Source of the DNA: Rhodovulum strictum
GTDB lineage: Bacteria > Pseudomonadota > Alphaproteobacteria > Rhodobacterales > Rhodobacteraceae
Assembly (NCBI RefSeq): GCF_009649175.1
Contig: NZ_WJPO01000007.1
Coordinates: 1 to 64,000, forward strand
Direction of reading: 5' to 3'
Length of the DNA stretch: 64,000 bases
Shown: piece by piece, positions 23,199 to 31,298 of the stretch
Layout: each line of letters opens with the position of its first letter
How positions within the stretch are numbered: position 1 is the stretch's first letter
Made by a program: the position numbers and the translations under genes
Notes under the pieces: generated by a model
The model's input: only the letters and a program-made list of their open reading frames with translations
Databases searched by the model: none
Told to the model about the DNA's origin: nothing

Positions 23199-23593
23199 CG
23201 CCGGAATACCCAATGTTGCAGGATGACCCAGTTCATCGCCGCCAGGGCCAGCGACACCGCAAGCCCGGTCGTCAGCGCATCAAGCCCGATCAGGTCGCGC
23301 AGGACGAGGACCAGAGCCGTGCTCAGCCCGAGGCCGAGCCCGTTCACGGCCAGAAAGCGCCCGGCCGTGCGGCCGAGCGCGCCGCCGGAGCGAAAGGTGA
23401 AATGCCGGTGCCCCAGGAACTGCACCACGATCGCGGCCAGATAGGCGATGGTGCTGGCCGGGGCGCTGGCCAGGCCCGCCCCCGCAAGCAGCGCGAATCC
23501 AAGCGCATAGATCGCCGCCACGACCACCCCGACCGTGCCGAAGCGCAGCAGCGTGGCCAAGACGGGCGGCAGGCTGCGGGGCCCGGCCATCAT
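23195..23593 (-). CDS. GtrA-family flippase-like membrane protein
   Basis: 132 residues with four predicted helices: RFGTVGVVVAAIYALGFALLA, APASTIAYLAAIVVQFLGHRHFTF, FLAVNGLGLGLSTALVLVL and TGLAVSLALAAMNWVILQHWVF. The 'FxxxRxFTF' and C-terminal 'NWVxxxxWVF' motifs are diagnostic for GtrA, thought to flip the polyprenyl-linked sugar. It is coupled on both sides by ATGA overlaps, upstream to the methyltransferase and downstream to gtrB. Confidence 0.88.
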   Translation of the reverse strand: MMAGPRSLPPVLATLLRFGTVGVVVAAIYALGFALLAGAGLASAPASTIAYLAAIVVQFLGHRHFTFRSGGALGRTAGRFLAVNGLGLGLSTALVLVLRDLIGLDALTTGLAVSLALAAMNWVILQHWVFRR

Positions 23594-24369
23594 GCGGCGG
23601 CCCGCAGCCGTGCGGCAGGGGCCGGGCGGCGCGACAGGAGGCGGCGCCTGGTGCGCGCGAGCATCAGGACCGCCCCCGCCGGAAGCCGCCGGATGATGGC
23701 GCAGCGCAGCCGCCACCAGCCCGAGGCAAGATCGGCCAGCGGCGCATCCGCGGGCACGATGGCTGCCGAATACGCCGCGGGCAGGTCGGCCAGCCGGTCG
23801 GCGCGGACATAGAGGATGGCGTTGTAGCGATACCACGGTTCGATCCGGCGGTCGCGGTGCAGCGCCGGGCGCAGGCAGTCGACCGCGACATAGCCATGGC
23901 TGCGAAACAGCCCGCGCCAGTAGTCGGGCGGCCGTTCGTTGACATGATGTTCGCCGCCCTGACCGGGGATTGCCGCGGAAAAGAGGACATGATCGGCATG
24001 GCCGACCAGCGTGCGGATGAACTCGGGCCCACTTTCGGGCGGCAGGTGTTCTGCCACCTCCAGCGAGATCGCAAGGCCGAAGCGGCGATCGGCCGGCAGC
24101 GGGCGGGTCAGGTCATGCGCCCGGAAATCCGCCGGGCGGATCGACAGGCGCGTGCGGTCCACATAATCGCCGTCGATCCCGCGCAGCTCTGCCCCGGGAA
24201 AGCGGGCGGCAAAGGCCGCGGCCCAGCTGCCCGATCCGCAGCCGATATCGACCACGGATCGCGGCAGGGTCTCGATCAGAGGTGCCAGATGGTCGAGGAC
24301 GATGGCGGCCGACCGGCTTGACCCCGCCTTGATTGATGCAAGGAAGCGGACATCGTATAGACCTGCCAT
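23590..24369 (-). CDS. Class I SAM-dependent methyltransferase in gtr operon
   Basis: 259 residues. Motif I is [20 protein letters not shown]; the second strand is [35 protein letters not shown] is the post-II motif, and [26 protein letters not shown] follows, as in methyltransferases of polysaccharide clusters. The start at 24369 gives [10 protein letters not shown]; a longer frame upstream overlaps the divergent promoter region. It is the first gene of the operon and overlaps gtrA by ATGA. Confidence 0.82.
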   Translation of the reverse strand: MAGLYDVRFLASIKAGSSRSAAIVLDHLAPLIETLPRSVVDIGCGSGSWAAAFAARFPGAELRGIDGDYVDRTRLSIRPADFRAHDLTRPLPADRRFGLAISLEVAEHLPPESGPEFIRTLVGHADHVLFSAAIPGQGGEHHVNERPPDYWRGLFRSHGYVAVDCLRPALHRDRRIEPWYRYNAILYVRADRLADLPAAYSAAIVPADAPLADLASGWWRLRCAIIRRLPAGAVLMLARTRRRLLSRRPAPAARLRAAA

Positions 24370-24473
24370 GGCTGCCCCGGGAACATTGTTTCGCTCAGGG
24401 GCATAATCCAGCTTTATGGCAGCAGTTGGGCGCGGTTCGAAAAACGCCCGGGAACAGCAAGGGACCAGAGCGC

Positions 24474-25550
24474 ATGCCCGTATTCGAACGATTCCTCTCC
24501 ATCTGGGTCGCACTTGCGATCCTTGCCGGGCTGGGGCTGGGGCAGGTCGCGCCGGGGCTGGTGGGGGTTCTGGCCGGGCTTGAATGGGGTTCGGTCAACC
24601 TGGTCGTCGCGATCCTGATCTGGTTCATGGTCTTTCCGATGATGGTGGGCGTCGATTTCTCGTCGCTGGCGCGCATCCATGAACGGCCCAAGGGGCTGAT
24701 CATCACGCTGGCGGTGAACTGGCTGATAAAGCCCTTCACCATGGCGGCGCTGGGGGTGCTGTTCTTCGAATGGGTCTTTGCCCCCTTCATCGAGCCGGGT
24801 ACGGCGGGGCAGTATATCGCGGGCATGATCCTGCTGGGCGCGGCACCCTGCACGGCGATGGTGTTCGTCTGGTCGCATCTGACCCGGGGCGATCCGAATT
24901 ACACGCTGGTTCAGGTCTCGCTGAACGATGTCATCATGGTGTTCGCCTTTGCGCCCATCGTCGCGCTGCTGCTGGGGGTGACCGACATTTCCGTGCCGTG
25001 GGAGGTGCTGGTGTTGTCGGTGGTGCTGTATGTGGTCATTCCGCTGGGGGCGGGTGTCCTGACCCGGCTGCGGCTGACGAGGGGTTCGGCCAGCGCCGCC
25101 GAGGGCGAGGCGCGGGTGGCGGCCTTTACCGCCCGGATCAAGCCGCTGTCGATCCTGGGGCTGCTGGCGACCGTGGTGATCCTGTTCGGCTTTCAGGGCG
25201 AGGTGATCCTGGACCGGCCGCTGGTGATCGCGATGATCGCGCTGCCGCTGCTGATCCAGTCCTACGGGATCTTTGCGCTGGCCTATTGGGCGGCGCGGGC
25301 GTGGCGGGTGCCGCACAAGGTGGCCGCGCCCTGCGCGCTGATCGGCACGTCGAATTTCTTTGAACTGGCGGTGGCGGTGGCGATCGGGCTGTTTGGCTTG
25401 AATTCGATCGCCGCCCTTGTCACCGTGGTCGGTGTGCTGGTCGAGGTGCCGGTCATGCTGTCGCTGGTGTGGTTCGCCAACCGCACCACCCACTGGTTCC
25501 CGGCCGAGGAAACCGCGCTGCGCCGCAGCCGCAGGAAGGAGCAGACCTGA
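24474..25550 (+). CDS. ACR3-family arsenite efflux transporter
   Basis: 358-residue, ten-helix inner-membrane protein of the BART superfamily. The ACR3 signature [18 protein letters not shown] carries the conserved transport cysteine (Cys126), and the helix-9 motif [13 protein letters not shown] carries the conserved glutamate. [14 protein letters not shown] and [18 protein letters not shown] are further family blocks. ACR3 exports As(III) by proton antiport. AAGGGA lies upstream of the ATG at 24474. No ArsR or arsenate reductase gene is beside it; instead it is fused at TGATG to a UspA gene. Confidence 0.88.
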   Translation: MPVFERFLSIWVALAILAGLGLGQVAPGLVGVLAGLEWGSVNLVVAILIWFMVFPMMVGVDFSSLARIHERPKGLIITLAVNWLIKPFTMAALGVLFFEWVFAPFIEPGTAGQYIAGMILLGAAPCTAMVFVWSHLTRGDPNYTLVQVSLNDVIMVFAFAPIVALLLGVTDISVPWEVLVLSVVLYVVIPLGAGVLTRLRLTRGSASAAEGEARVAAFTARIKPLSILGLLATVVILFGFQGEVILDRPLVIAMIALPLLIQSYGIFALAYWAARAWRVPHKVAAPCALIGTSNFFELAVAVAIGLFGLNSIAALVTVVGVLVEVPVMLSLVWFANRTTHWFPAEETALRRSRRKEQT

Positions 25551-26398
25551 TGTATGCCACCGCCCTGATCGCGCTGGATTTCACGGCCGCCGAAGGGCCG
25601 CTGCCGGACTGGCTGGGCGATCTGCGCGCGATGGGGGTGCGCCGGGCGATCCTGGTGCATGTGGTGCGGCCGGGCTATGGCCAGGGCGCGGGCTACGGGC
25701 ATGAGGAGGCGCTGCGCGACTGGCTGTCGCGTCGGGCCGAGGGGCTGCGCGCCGCCGGGCTGGAGGTTGCGGTGGATATCCGCACGGCGGGCGATGTCGC
25801 GGGCGATCTGGTCGCGGCGGCGGCGCAGCATGGTGCGGAACTGATCGTCATCGGCTCGCGCGGGCAGAGCCTGCTGCGCGGGCTGTTCCTGGGCTCGACC
25901 GCGCGGGCGCTCTTGCGCCAGAGCCCGCTGCCGGTGCTGCTGGAATGGCTGGAGCCGGAGGGCGAGGGCGCGCGGGGCGCGGGGCAGGGGCCGCAGCGGA
26001 TCGTCCTGGGCACCGATTTCTCGTACGAATCGCAGGCGGCCGAGGCGGCTGCCGTCGCGCTGGCGGCAACGGGTGCCTCGGTCGAGGTGGTGCATGTGCA
26101 GATCCCGGACGGCCGCGCGATCTATGCCCGCTGGCCGGAAATGGCGCGGGTGGCGCTTGCCCATATTGCCGACGATATCCGCGCCGCGGGGGGCAGGGCC
26201 GCGATCCACCAGCCTGACGGCAAACCGGCCGAGGAGATCGCCCGCCTTGCCGCCGCGCAGGACAGCGACCTTATCATCGTCGGCAAGCACGGGCAGAACC
26301 GGCTGCAAAGCATGGTGATCGGATCGACCGCGGCCCATCTGTGCGAAATCGCGCGCCGCCCGGTGCTGATGGTGCCGTCGCCGCAGCGGGAGGGCTGA
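25550..26398 (+). CDS. Tandem universal stress protein (UspA)
   Basis: 282 residues with two UspA domains, approximately 1-140 and 150-282. Both keep the ATP-binding G-2x-G-9x-G-S/T motif: GSRG...GST in the first and GKHG...GST in the second, so both halves may bind nucleotide. The start overlaps the ACR3 stop (TGATG), so the two proteins are co-translated. Pairing of a transporter with a UspA domain protein is common in bacteria and suggests modulation of transport by energy state, which is inference. Confidence 0.88.
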   Translation: MYATALIALDFTAAEGPLPDWLGDLRAMGVRRAILVHVVRPGYGQGAGYGHEEALRDWLSRRAEGLRAAGLEVAVDIRTAGDVAGDLVAAAAQHGAELIVIGSRGQSLLRGLFLGSTARALLRQSPLPVLLEWLEPEGEGARGAGQGPQRIVLGTDFSYESQAAEAAAVALAATGASVEVVHVQIPDGRAIYARWPEMARVALAHIADDIRAAGGRAAIHQPDGKPAEEIARLAAAQDSDLIIVGKHGQNRLQSMVIGSTAAHLCEIARRPVLMVPSPQREG

Positions 26399-26411
26399 GG
26401 CCGTCCTTGCG

Positions 26412-28247
26412 TCACTGTGCGGCGCGCTGGCGGTTGCGCCGGAAGGCGGCGCGCAGGCGGGTGGCGCGGTCGGGCTGGCCGCGGGCGGTCAGATGCGCGG
26501 TCATTTCCTGACGGTAGAGATAGACCGTCCTGCGGGCGCGGATCATGGCGTGGAAGCCTGCGCGGGTCAGGCTGCCCTCGATCGCGCCGGTCATCACCGC
26601 CTTGAGACAGCCCATCCGGTTCAGCACCAGCGCGGATTTGTGGCCCAGCCCCGGCGCGCGCAGATGGGTGACGTTCGGCCCGGACAGCCGGTCGGCATGC
26701 TGGCGGTCGGCGCGGTGGAAGGGGTCGTAGACGATCCAGGCCCGGTCCGCCGCCGCGACGCTGTGCGCCGCATCGCCAAAGCCAAGCGTCCAGTCCGCCG
26801 CCCGGCCCGGGGCAAAGCGCTGCTCCCACGGGACAAGGTCGGGGGCCAGCGTGCTTTGCGGGCTGAAGGCGATCACCGTTGCCCCGGGCGCCAGAGCCGA
26901 AAAGGCCAGCGCGCCGAAACCGCCCATCGAGGCACCCGCAAAGCCCACGCGGGCGAAACCGGCCAGAAAGCCCCGGGCCGCGGCGTCGTGGAACCAGTCG
27001 ATCAGCGCGGGATCGCGGAACCAGTCGGGGCGCCGGGACATCACCCCCAGATGCGACCAGCCGCGTTCGGCGGCAAGTTTCGCGGCCCAGGGCGCGCGGT
27101 CGGGGCGGGTGTCGCCGACATTGTGCAGGTTGTCGAAGCTGACCAGCAACTGGCCCGGCCCGCGATCGACGAACACCACCCCGTGATGGCCAAGCCAGTG
27201 GCAGAAGCCCTTGCGCGGCCCGGCGGGCCCGATCTCGGTCAGCCAGAGGGGCAGGGCAGGGGGCTCGGGCGGTTGCGGGGCGGCGGGGGGCGGGGTGCGC
27301 TCTGCCACGATCTGCATCGCGCGGGCCAGCGCCAGCGCGCCTGCGCGGGACCGCCGGGCGACGGCCTCGGGCGCCAGCGCCGCCCCGGCCTGCGGATCGT
27401 CGAGGTCGGACAGGTCGAACAGCGCCGCAAGGTCCGGGCGGAACCGCGCGCAGAGCGCGGCATTGTCCGCGGCGACATGGTCCATCACCGCCCGCAGCTG
27501 CGCCGGGGTGAAGGTGTCGCGCGAGACCGCCAGATCGTCGGGCGGCAAGCGGGCAATCTCGCGGATCAGTTCGCGCACATTGCCCAGCCGTTCACCGGCG
27601 ATCCGGCCCAGCATCTCGGACAGTTCGACCGAAAGCGTCGGGTTGGCATCGCCGCCTGCGCGCGCAAACCCGGTCAGGTCGTCGATGCCCAGACACTCTG
27701 CCGCGAAATCGGCCACGATGTCGCCCTCGGGCAAGAGCCGCCGGTCAAAGGGCCGGAGGTGCAGCGCCGCCTCGCCCATCAGATCGGCGTAGTCCCCCAG
27801 CACCTGCGAATAGCGCAGCCGGGGCAGGAAACCGTCGAGAAAGGCCGCGCGGTCGTCCAGCGCCAGACCGTTCTTTGCGCGTTGCTTGTAGATCGCCTCG
27901 GCATAGCGATCCTGACGGCGCAGGTAGCAGATCACCCGGACGCGCCCGCGCAGCGCCGCCGCCAGATCGCGCGGCATGCGTTGCGTGACGATGCTGCGGA
28001 ACAGGATTTCGCTGGACAGGACATGCAGCCGGTCGGGGGCGGCGTCGCATTCGCGCAGCACATCGGCCAGCAGCCGCGCGCCGTCCCCCTCGGCGATGGC
28101 CAGGGCAAGCGGGTTGTGGGCCAGATGCGCGCGCGCGGCCCGGACATAGTTGATGCCGCGCGCGCGCAGCGCGTCCTCGTTGTCATGCAGGAATTGCTGA
28201 AGCGCGGTCGTCCCCGTCTTGGGCGAGCCGATATGCAGGATCAGCAT
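26412..28247 (-). CDS. Sulfotransferase-like / alpha-beta hydrolase fusion protein
   Basis: 611 residues in two halves. Residues 1 to about 290 begin with the PAPS-binding loop of sulfotransferases, HIGSPKTGTTALQQFL (P-loop 7-14), with the 3'-phosphate-binding region VICYLRRQDRYAEAIYKQ further on. A proline-rich linker (about 319-332) joins a C-terminal domain with the nucleophile elbow GASMGG (438-443) and GATVIAFSPQSTL. That domain is clearly related to the free-standing protein encoded at 29083-30021. Last gene of a four-gene overlapping operon with a methyltransferase and a glycosyltransferase. The acceptor is unknown; a surface glycan is the likeliest target. Confidence 0.7.
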   Translation of the reverse strand: MLILHIGSPKTGTTALQQFLHDNEDALRARGINYVRAARAHLAHNPLALAIAEGDGARLLADVLRECDAAPDRLHVLSSEILFRSIVTQRMPRDLAAALRGRVRVICYLRRQDRYAEAIYKQRAKNGLALDDRAAFLDGFLPRLRYSQVLGDYADLMGEAALHLRPFDRRLLPEGDIVADFAAECLGIDDLTGFARAGGDANPTLSVELSEMLGRIAGERLGNVRELIREIARLPPDDLAVSRDTFTPAQLRAVMDHVAADNAALCARFRPDLAALFDLSDLDDPQAGAALAPEAVARRSRAGALALARAMQIVAERTPPPAAPQPPEPPALPLWLTEIGPAGPRKGFCHWLGHHGVVFVDRGPGQLLVSFDNLHNVGDTRPDRAPWAAKLAAERGWSHLGVMSRRPDWFRDPALIDWFHDAAARGFLAGFARVGFAGASMGGFGALAFSALAPGATVIAFSPQSTLAPDLVPWEQRFAPGRAADWTLGFGDAAHSVAAADRAWIVYDPFHRADRQHADRLSGPNVTHLRAPGLGHKSALVLNRMGCLKAVMTGAIEGSLTRAGFHAMIRARRTVYLYRQEMTAHLTARGQPDRATRLRAAFRRNRQRAAQ

Positions 28248-29086
28248 TTGCCCCCCAGCCTGAGCAGCTTGAACCCCAGCGCTTGGCCCCAGTGCAGATG
28301 CACGCCCACGCAGCGAAAGCCGCCCCGGTCATAGGCGCGCATCCCGGCGCGGAAGGTGTCGAACGCCGCGCGATAGCCGGGGTCGGCCGCGAAGGATTGC
28401 ATCATCGGGTTGAGCAGCACGAAGACCCCGGTGGTCGCGATGCGGCACATCTCGTCCACCACGGCAAGCCAGTGGCCGGGATGGCAGTAATGCTCGATCG
28501 CCTGAAGGCAGAGGACATAATCCTGGCTGCCGCTGTCCAGCGGATAGGGCAGGTGCCCGGCATCGAACAGCGCCATCGGCAGCCCGATGCTGTCGGTGAT
28601 CGGGCGATAGGGCCAGTCGGCAATCTGCCCGTCCGCCGGGATCGGGATGCCGTAATCGTCGATGCGGCGCGAAAAGCCCGGATCGTTCAGCGCGCGCAGG
28701 GCCGAACGGCCGCCATCCTCGCTGCCATTGACCATGTTGGCGAAGTCATTGCCCAGAACCGCGTGGCCGTAATGGCGCAGCACTTCCAGCATGGCGCCAT
28801 GCCCGGTCGAGAGTTCGAACACGCGCCGGGGCGGCCCGCCCATCAGTTCGGGCAGGTAAAGCTGGATGCGCCGGACGGCCCGGACAAGGTTCCTGCGCCG
28901 CTGAAGGTATTTTCGTTGCGGCGGGCGGCGGTTGCCGGACCATGCCCCCTCGGCAAGGGGGTAGTCGCGCGGCATCGGCAGGTCGGGCAGGGCGAAATGG
29001 CTGCCGATATCGGCGATCCGCAGCGCCCTGACACAGGCGCGGCGCAGCGTTTCGGGGTCGTCCGTGTCGGACGCCGTCTGTCTCAT
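28241..29086 (-). CDS. SAM-dependent methyltransferase-like protein
   Basis: 281 residues. RVFELSTGHGAMLEVLRHYG serves as motif I with a variant ELSTGHG loop, followed by AVLGNDFANM, and later DYVLCLQAIEHYCHPGHWLAVVDEMCRIA, typical of the post-II/III region. The variant first loop leaves some doubt about SAM binding. It overlaps its upstream hydrolase gene by ATGA and the downstream sulfotransferase fusion by 7 bp, so all are likely made together. Confidence 0.7.
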   Translation of the reverse strand: MRQTASDTDDPETLRRACVRALRIADIGSHFALPDLPMPRDYPLAEGAWSGNRRPPQRKYLQRRRNLVRAVRRIQLYLPELMGGPPRRVFELSTGHGAMLEVLRHYGHAVLGNDFANMVNGSEDGGRSALRALNDPGFSRRIDDYGIPIPADGQIADWPYRPITDSIGLPMALFDAGHLPYPLDSGSQDYVLCLQAIEHYCHPGHWLAVVDEMCRIATTGVFVLLNPMMQSFAADPGYRAAFDTFRAGMRAYDRGGFRCVGVHLHWGQALGFKLLRLGGKC

Positions 29087-30021
29087 GCCGCGGGTCCGGG
29101 CAGGCGGCGGCCCTCGGCCTCCAGCGTGGCGCGGGCGGCGTTCATGGCGGCGCGGAACCGCGGGCCGCGCCAGCGCGACAGGTAATGGCGGCAGAAGACA
29201 TAGGTCAGCCAGGGATCGTTGCGCCGTTCCAGCAATGCCAGCATCTCCTTGTAATAGCGGGGAAGGTCCCGGCGCTTGCGCAGCAGCGCATGAAATTCGC
29301 CCGGGTCCAGGCGCCCGTCGATCGCGGCCTCGATCACGGGTTTCAGGATGCCCATCCCCTGCATGGCCGAGGCGATGCGGTGCCCCATCATCGGGCAGCG
29401 CAGCAGCGTCACGCCCGGCCGGTCGAACAGCGCCGCATGTGCCCGGTCGAGCGGCGCCATCGGATCGTAGAGCAGATGCACCCGCCCGGCCGCGCGCAGC
29501 CCATCCGGGGCAAAGCCGTAGCGGCCGCGAAAATCACGCCCCCATGCCCGGGAATAGCGGGTTTCCCAGGGCGTCGTTTCGCGGTCGAGCGTGGCCTGCG
29601 GGCTGATGGCGATCACGGTTGCGCCGGGGCAGGCGGCCGAGAAGGCGGCGGCGGCATAGCCGCCCATCGAGGCGCCGTAGAACACCACGCGCCGGAAATC
29701 GTCGAAGAACCCGTCATCGCGCAGCCGGTCGAAGAAATCCAGCACGGCCGCGTCGCGATACCATGTCCAGCCATGTGCCATGAGCCCGAGGATCGACCAG
29801 CCCTGCGCGCGCACGAAGCCGAACCCCCAGGGCAGGCGGTCGGCCGCGTGGTCCAGCACATGATCGAGATTCTCGAAGGTGACGACCAGCGTATCGCCGC
29901 CGCGCAGATGCAGCGCGCTGTGCTCGGCCCCAAGCTCGCGATAGAAGCCGCCGGCATCGCCGATGCGCATCATCTCGCGCCGCCATGCGTCGCGGTCGGG
30001 GGAGGGCGATGCCTCAGCCAT
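29083..30021 (-). CDS. Alpha/beta hydrolase-like protein, paralogue of the fusion's C-terminal half
   Basis: 312 residues. The elbow GASMGG is at 116-121 in RVVFYGASMGGYAAAAFSA, followed by GATVIAISPQATLDRET. LVVTFENLDHVLDH and PWGFGFVRAQGWSILGLMAHG also align with the fusion protein (LLVSFDNLHNV, PWAAKLAAERGWSHLGVMSRR). The start at 30021 overlaps the glycosyltransferase stop by 8 bp. Family members in Rhodobacteraceae are usually labelled hypothetical. Esterase or deacetylase activity on a glycan is plausible but not shown. Confidence 0.65.
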   Translation of the reverse strand: MAEASPSPDRDAWRREMMRIGDAGGFYRELGAEHSALHLRGGDTLVVTFENLDHVLDHAADRLPWGFGFVRAQGWSILGLMAHGWTWYRDAAVLDFFDRLRDDGFFDDFRRVVFYGASMGGYAAAAFSAACPGATVIAISPQATLDRETTPWETRYSRAWGRDFRGRYGFAPDGLRAAGRVHLLYDPMAPLDRAHAALFDRPGVTLLRCPMMGHRIASAMQGMGILKPVIEAAIDGRLDPGEFHALLRKRRDLPRYYKEMLALLERRNDPWLTYVFCRHYLSRWRGPRFRAAMNAARATLEAEGRRLPGPAA

Positions 30022-31048
30022 CCTGCATCCCCCGGTAAAGCGCCGCGCTGTCGGGCTGCGCCAGCGCCGCGGCGATGCAGGCGCGGTGCCAGCCCACCGC
30101 CCTTGCATGCAGCGCGGCCAGCCGGGCATCGGCCATCAGCGCGGCGTGGCGGTCGCGCATCGCGGCCAGCCGCGGGGCGATGGTCAGGTCGGGCTGTTCG
30201 TTGCGGTTCATCCGCATCCAGTAGTCCAGGCTGCGCGCGATCCCGCCATGCGCGGCGCCCTTGAGCGATTTCACCAGAAAGGATTGCCGCGCGCGCACCG
30301 CGTAGTGATTGAGCTGGGCCAGCCCATAGCCCAGGCTGTCCTGCGCGCTGCGCCAGTTGCCCCGGGTCAGTTCGCGATAGCGCGCGGGCATCGGCTGGCC
30401 CGAGCCGTTCACCCAGCGCAGCCCCGTCCAGTCGCCGCCCGCGGGCGCCAGCGGCCGGTGGGTGCCCAGCCGGGCAAAGGCGGCGCTGCGCAGCAGGGTC
30501 TTGAACCCCCAGGCCTGGGCGGGGCGCGGGCAATGCAGCGGGGCCGCGCGCGTGAACCGCTCGGTCAGGAAGCCGGGGTCGTAGCGGTCGATGCCGGAAT
30601 CGCCGAACAGCCGCCAGGTGATCGAAATGGCGTCGGGATGCCCGGCACCGGCGATCAGGTCATGGACCGACCCATCCCCGGCATGGATGTTGAGATATTC
30701 GTCCGCATCCAGGACCATCGCCCAGCCATGCGCGCGATAGACCGGCTCGCGCAGCGCGCGCCTATAGGCGCGGATCTGGTAGCTTGCGCGCTGGCCCGGA
30801 TGGCGGGTGTTGTCGCGGTGGGTGGCGATGCCCAGTTCGGCAAGCCGGGCCACCATCGCGTCGGTGCCGTCGGAACAATCATTGGTGAAGATCAGGAAAT
30901 GGTCGAAGCCGATGGACTGGTGATAGGCGATCCATTCGGGCAGGATCGCGCCTTCGTCCTTCATGCAGGTGATGGCCAGCACGCCGGGTCGCGCCGCGCC
31001 GCCGGGCGTGGCGTCGGTCGGGGGATGTGCGTGCCATGTCTCGGCCAT
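30014..31048 (-). CDS. Family 2-like glycosyltransferase
   Basis: 344 residues. The N-terminal block ITCMKDEGAILPEWIAYHQSIGFDHFLIFTNDCSDGTD is the signature of the 'Glyco_tranf_2_4' (GT2/GT92-like) group, and AMVLDADEYLNIHAG carries the DxD metal motif. The start ATG at 31048 has AAAGGG upstream; an ATG 17 codons earlier is less likely. First gene of the four-gene operon ending at 26412. No signal peptide or membrane helix is seen, so it acts in the cytoplasm. Confidence 0.8.
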   Translation of the reverse strand: MAETWHAHPPTDATPGGAARPGVLAITCMKDEGAILPEWIAYHQSIGFDHFLIFTNDCSDGTDAMVARLAELGIATHRDNTRHPGQRASYQIRAYRRALREPVYRAHGWAMVLDADEYLNIHAGDGSVHDLIAGAGHPDAISITWRLFGDSGIDRYDPGFLTERFTRAAPLHCPRPAQAWGFKTLLRSAAFARLGTHRPLAPAGGDWTGLRWVNGSGQPMPARYRELTRGNWRSAQDSLGYGLAQLNHYAVRARQSFLVKSLKGAAHGGIARSLDYWMRMNRNEQPDLTIAPRLAAMRDRHAALMADARLAALHARAVGWHRACIAAALAQPDSAALYRGMQDG

Positions 31049-31298
31049 GACGGCCCTTTCGTTGCGCCCGCGCGGGTTTGGCGGCAGAGTGCAACGCATT
31101 CTCGAAATTTTTCCTTACCGGCGGCTGCCCGGACCGGCGCAAGTTGCATGGATTACATAATCTTGCTTATCCGCCTGACCTGAGCCGACAGGTCCGAGGA
31201 ATTTCCCTAAAAACGAAAGCTCTCCGTCGGGCTGTCTGGGGGCGGTGTTAACCTTTCGGTGCCACGAGAGGGGCAGGTGATACCGCAAAAGGTCTGCC

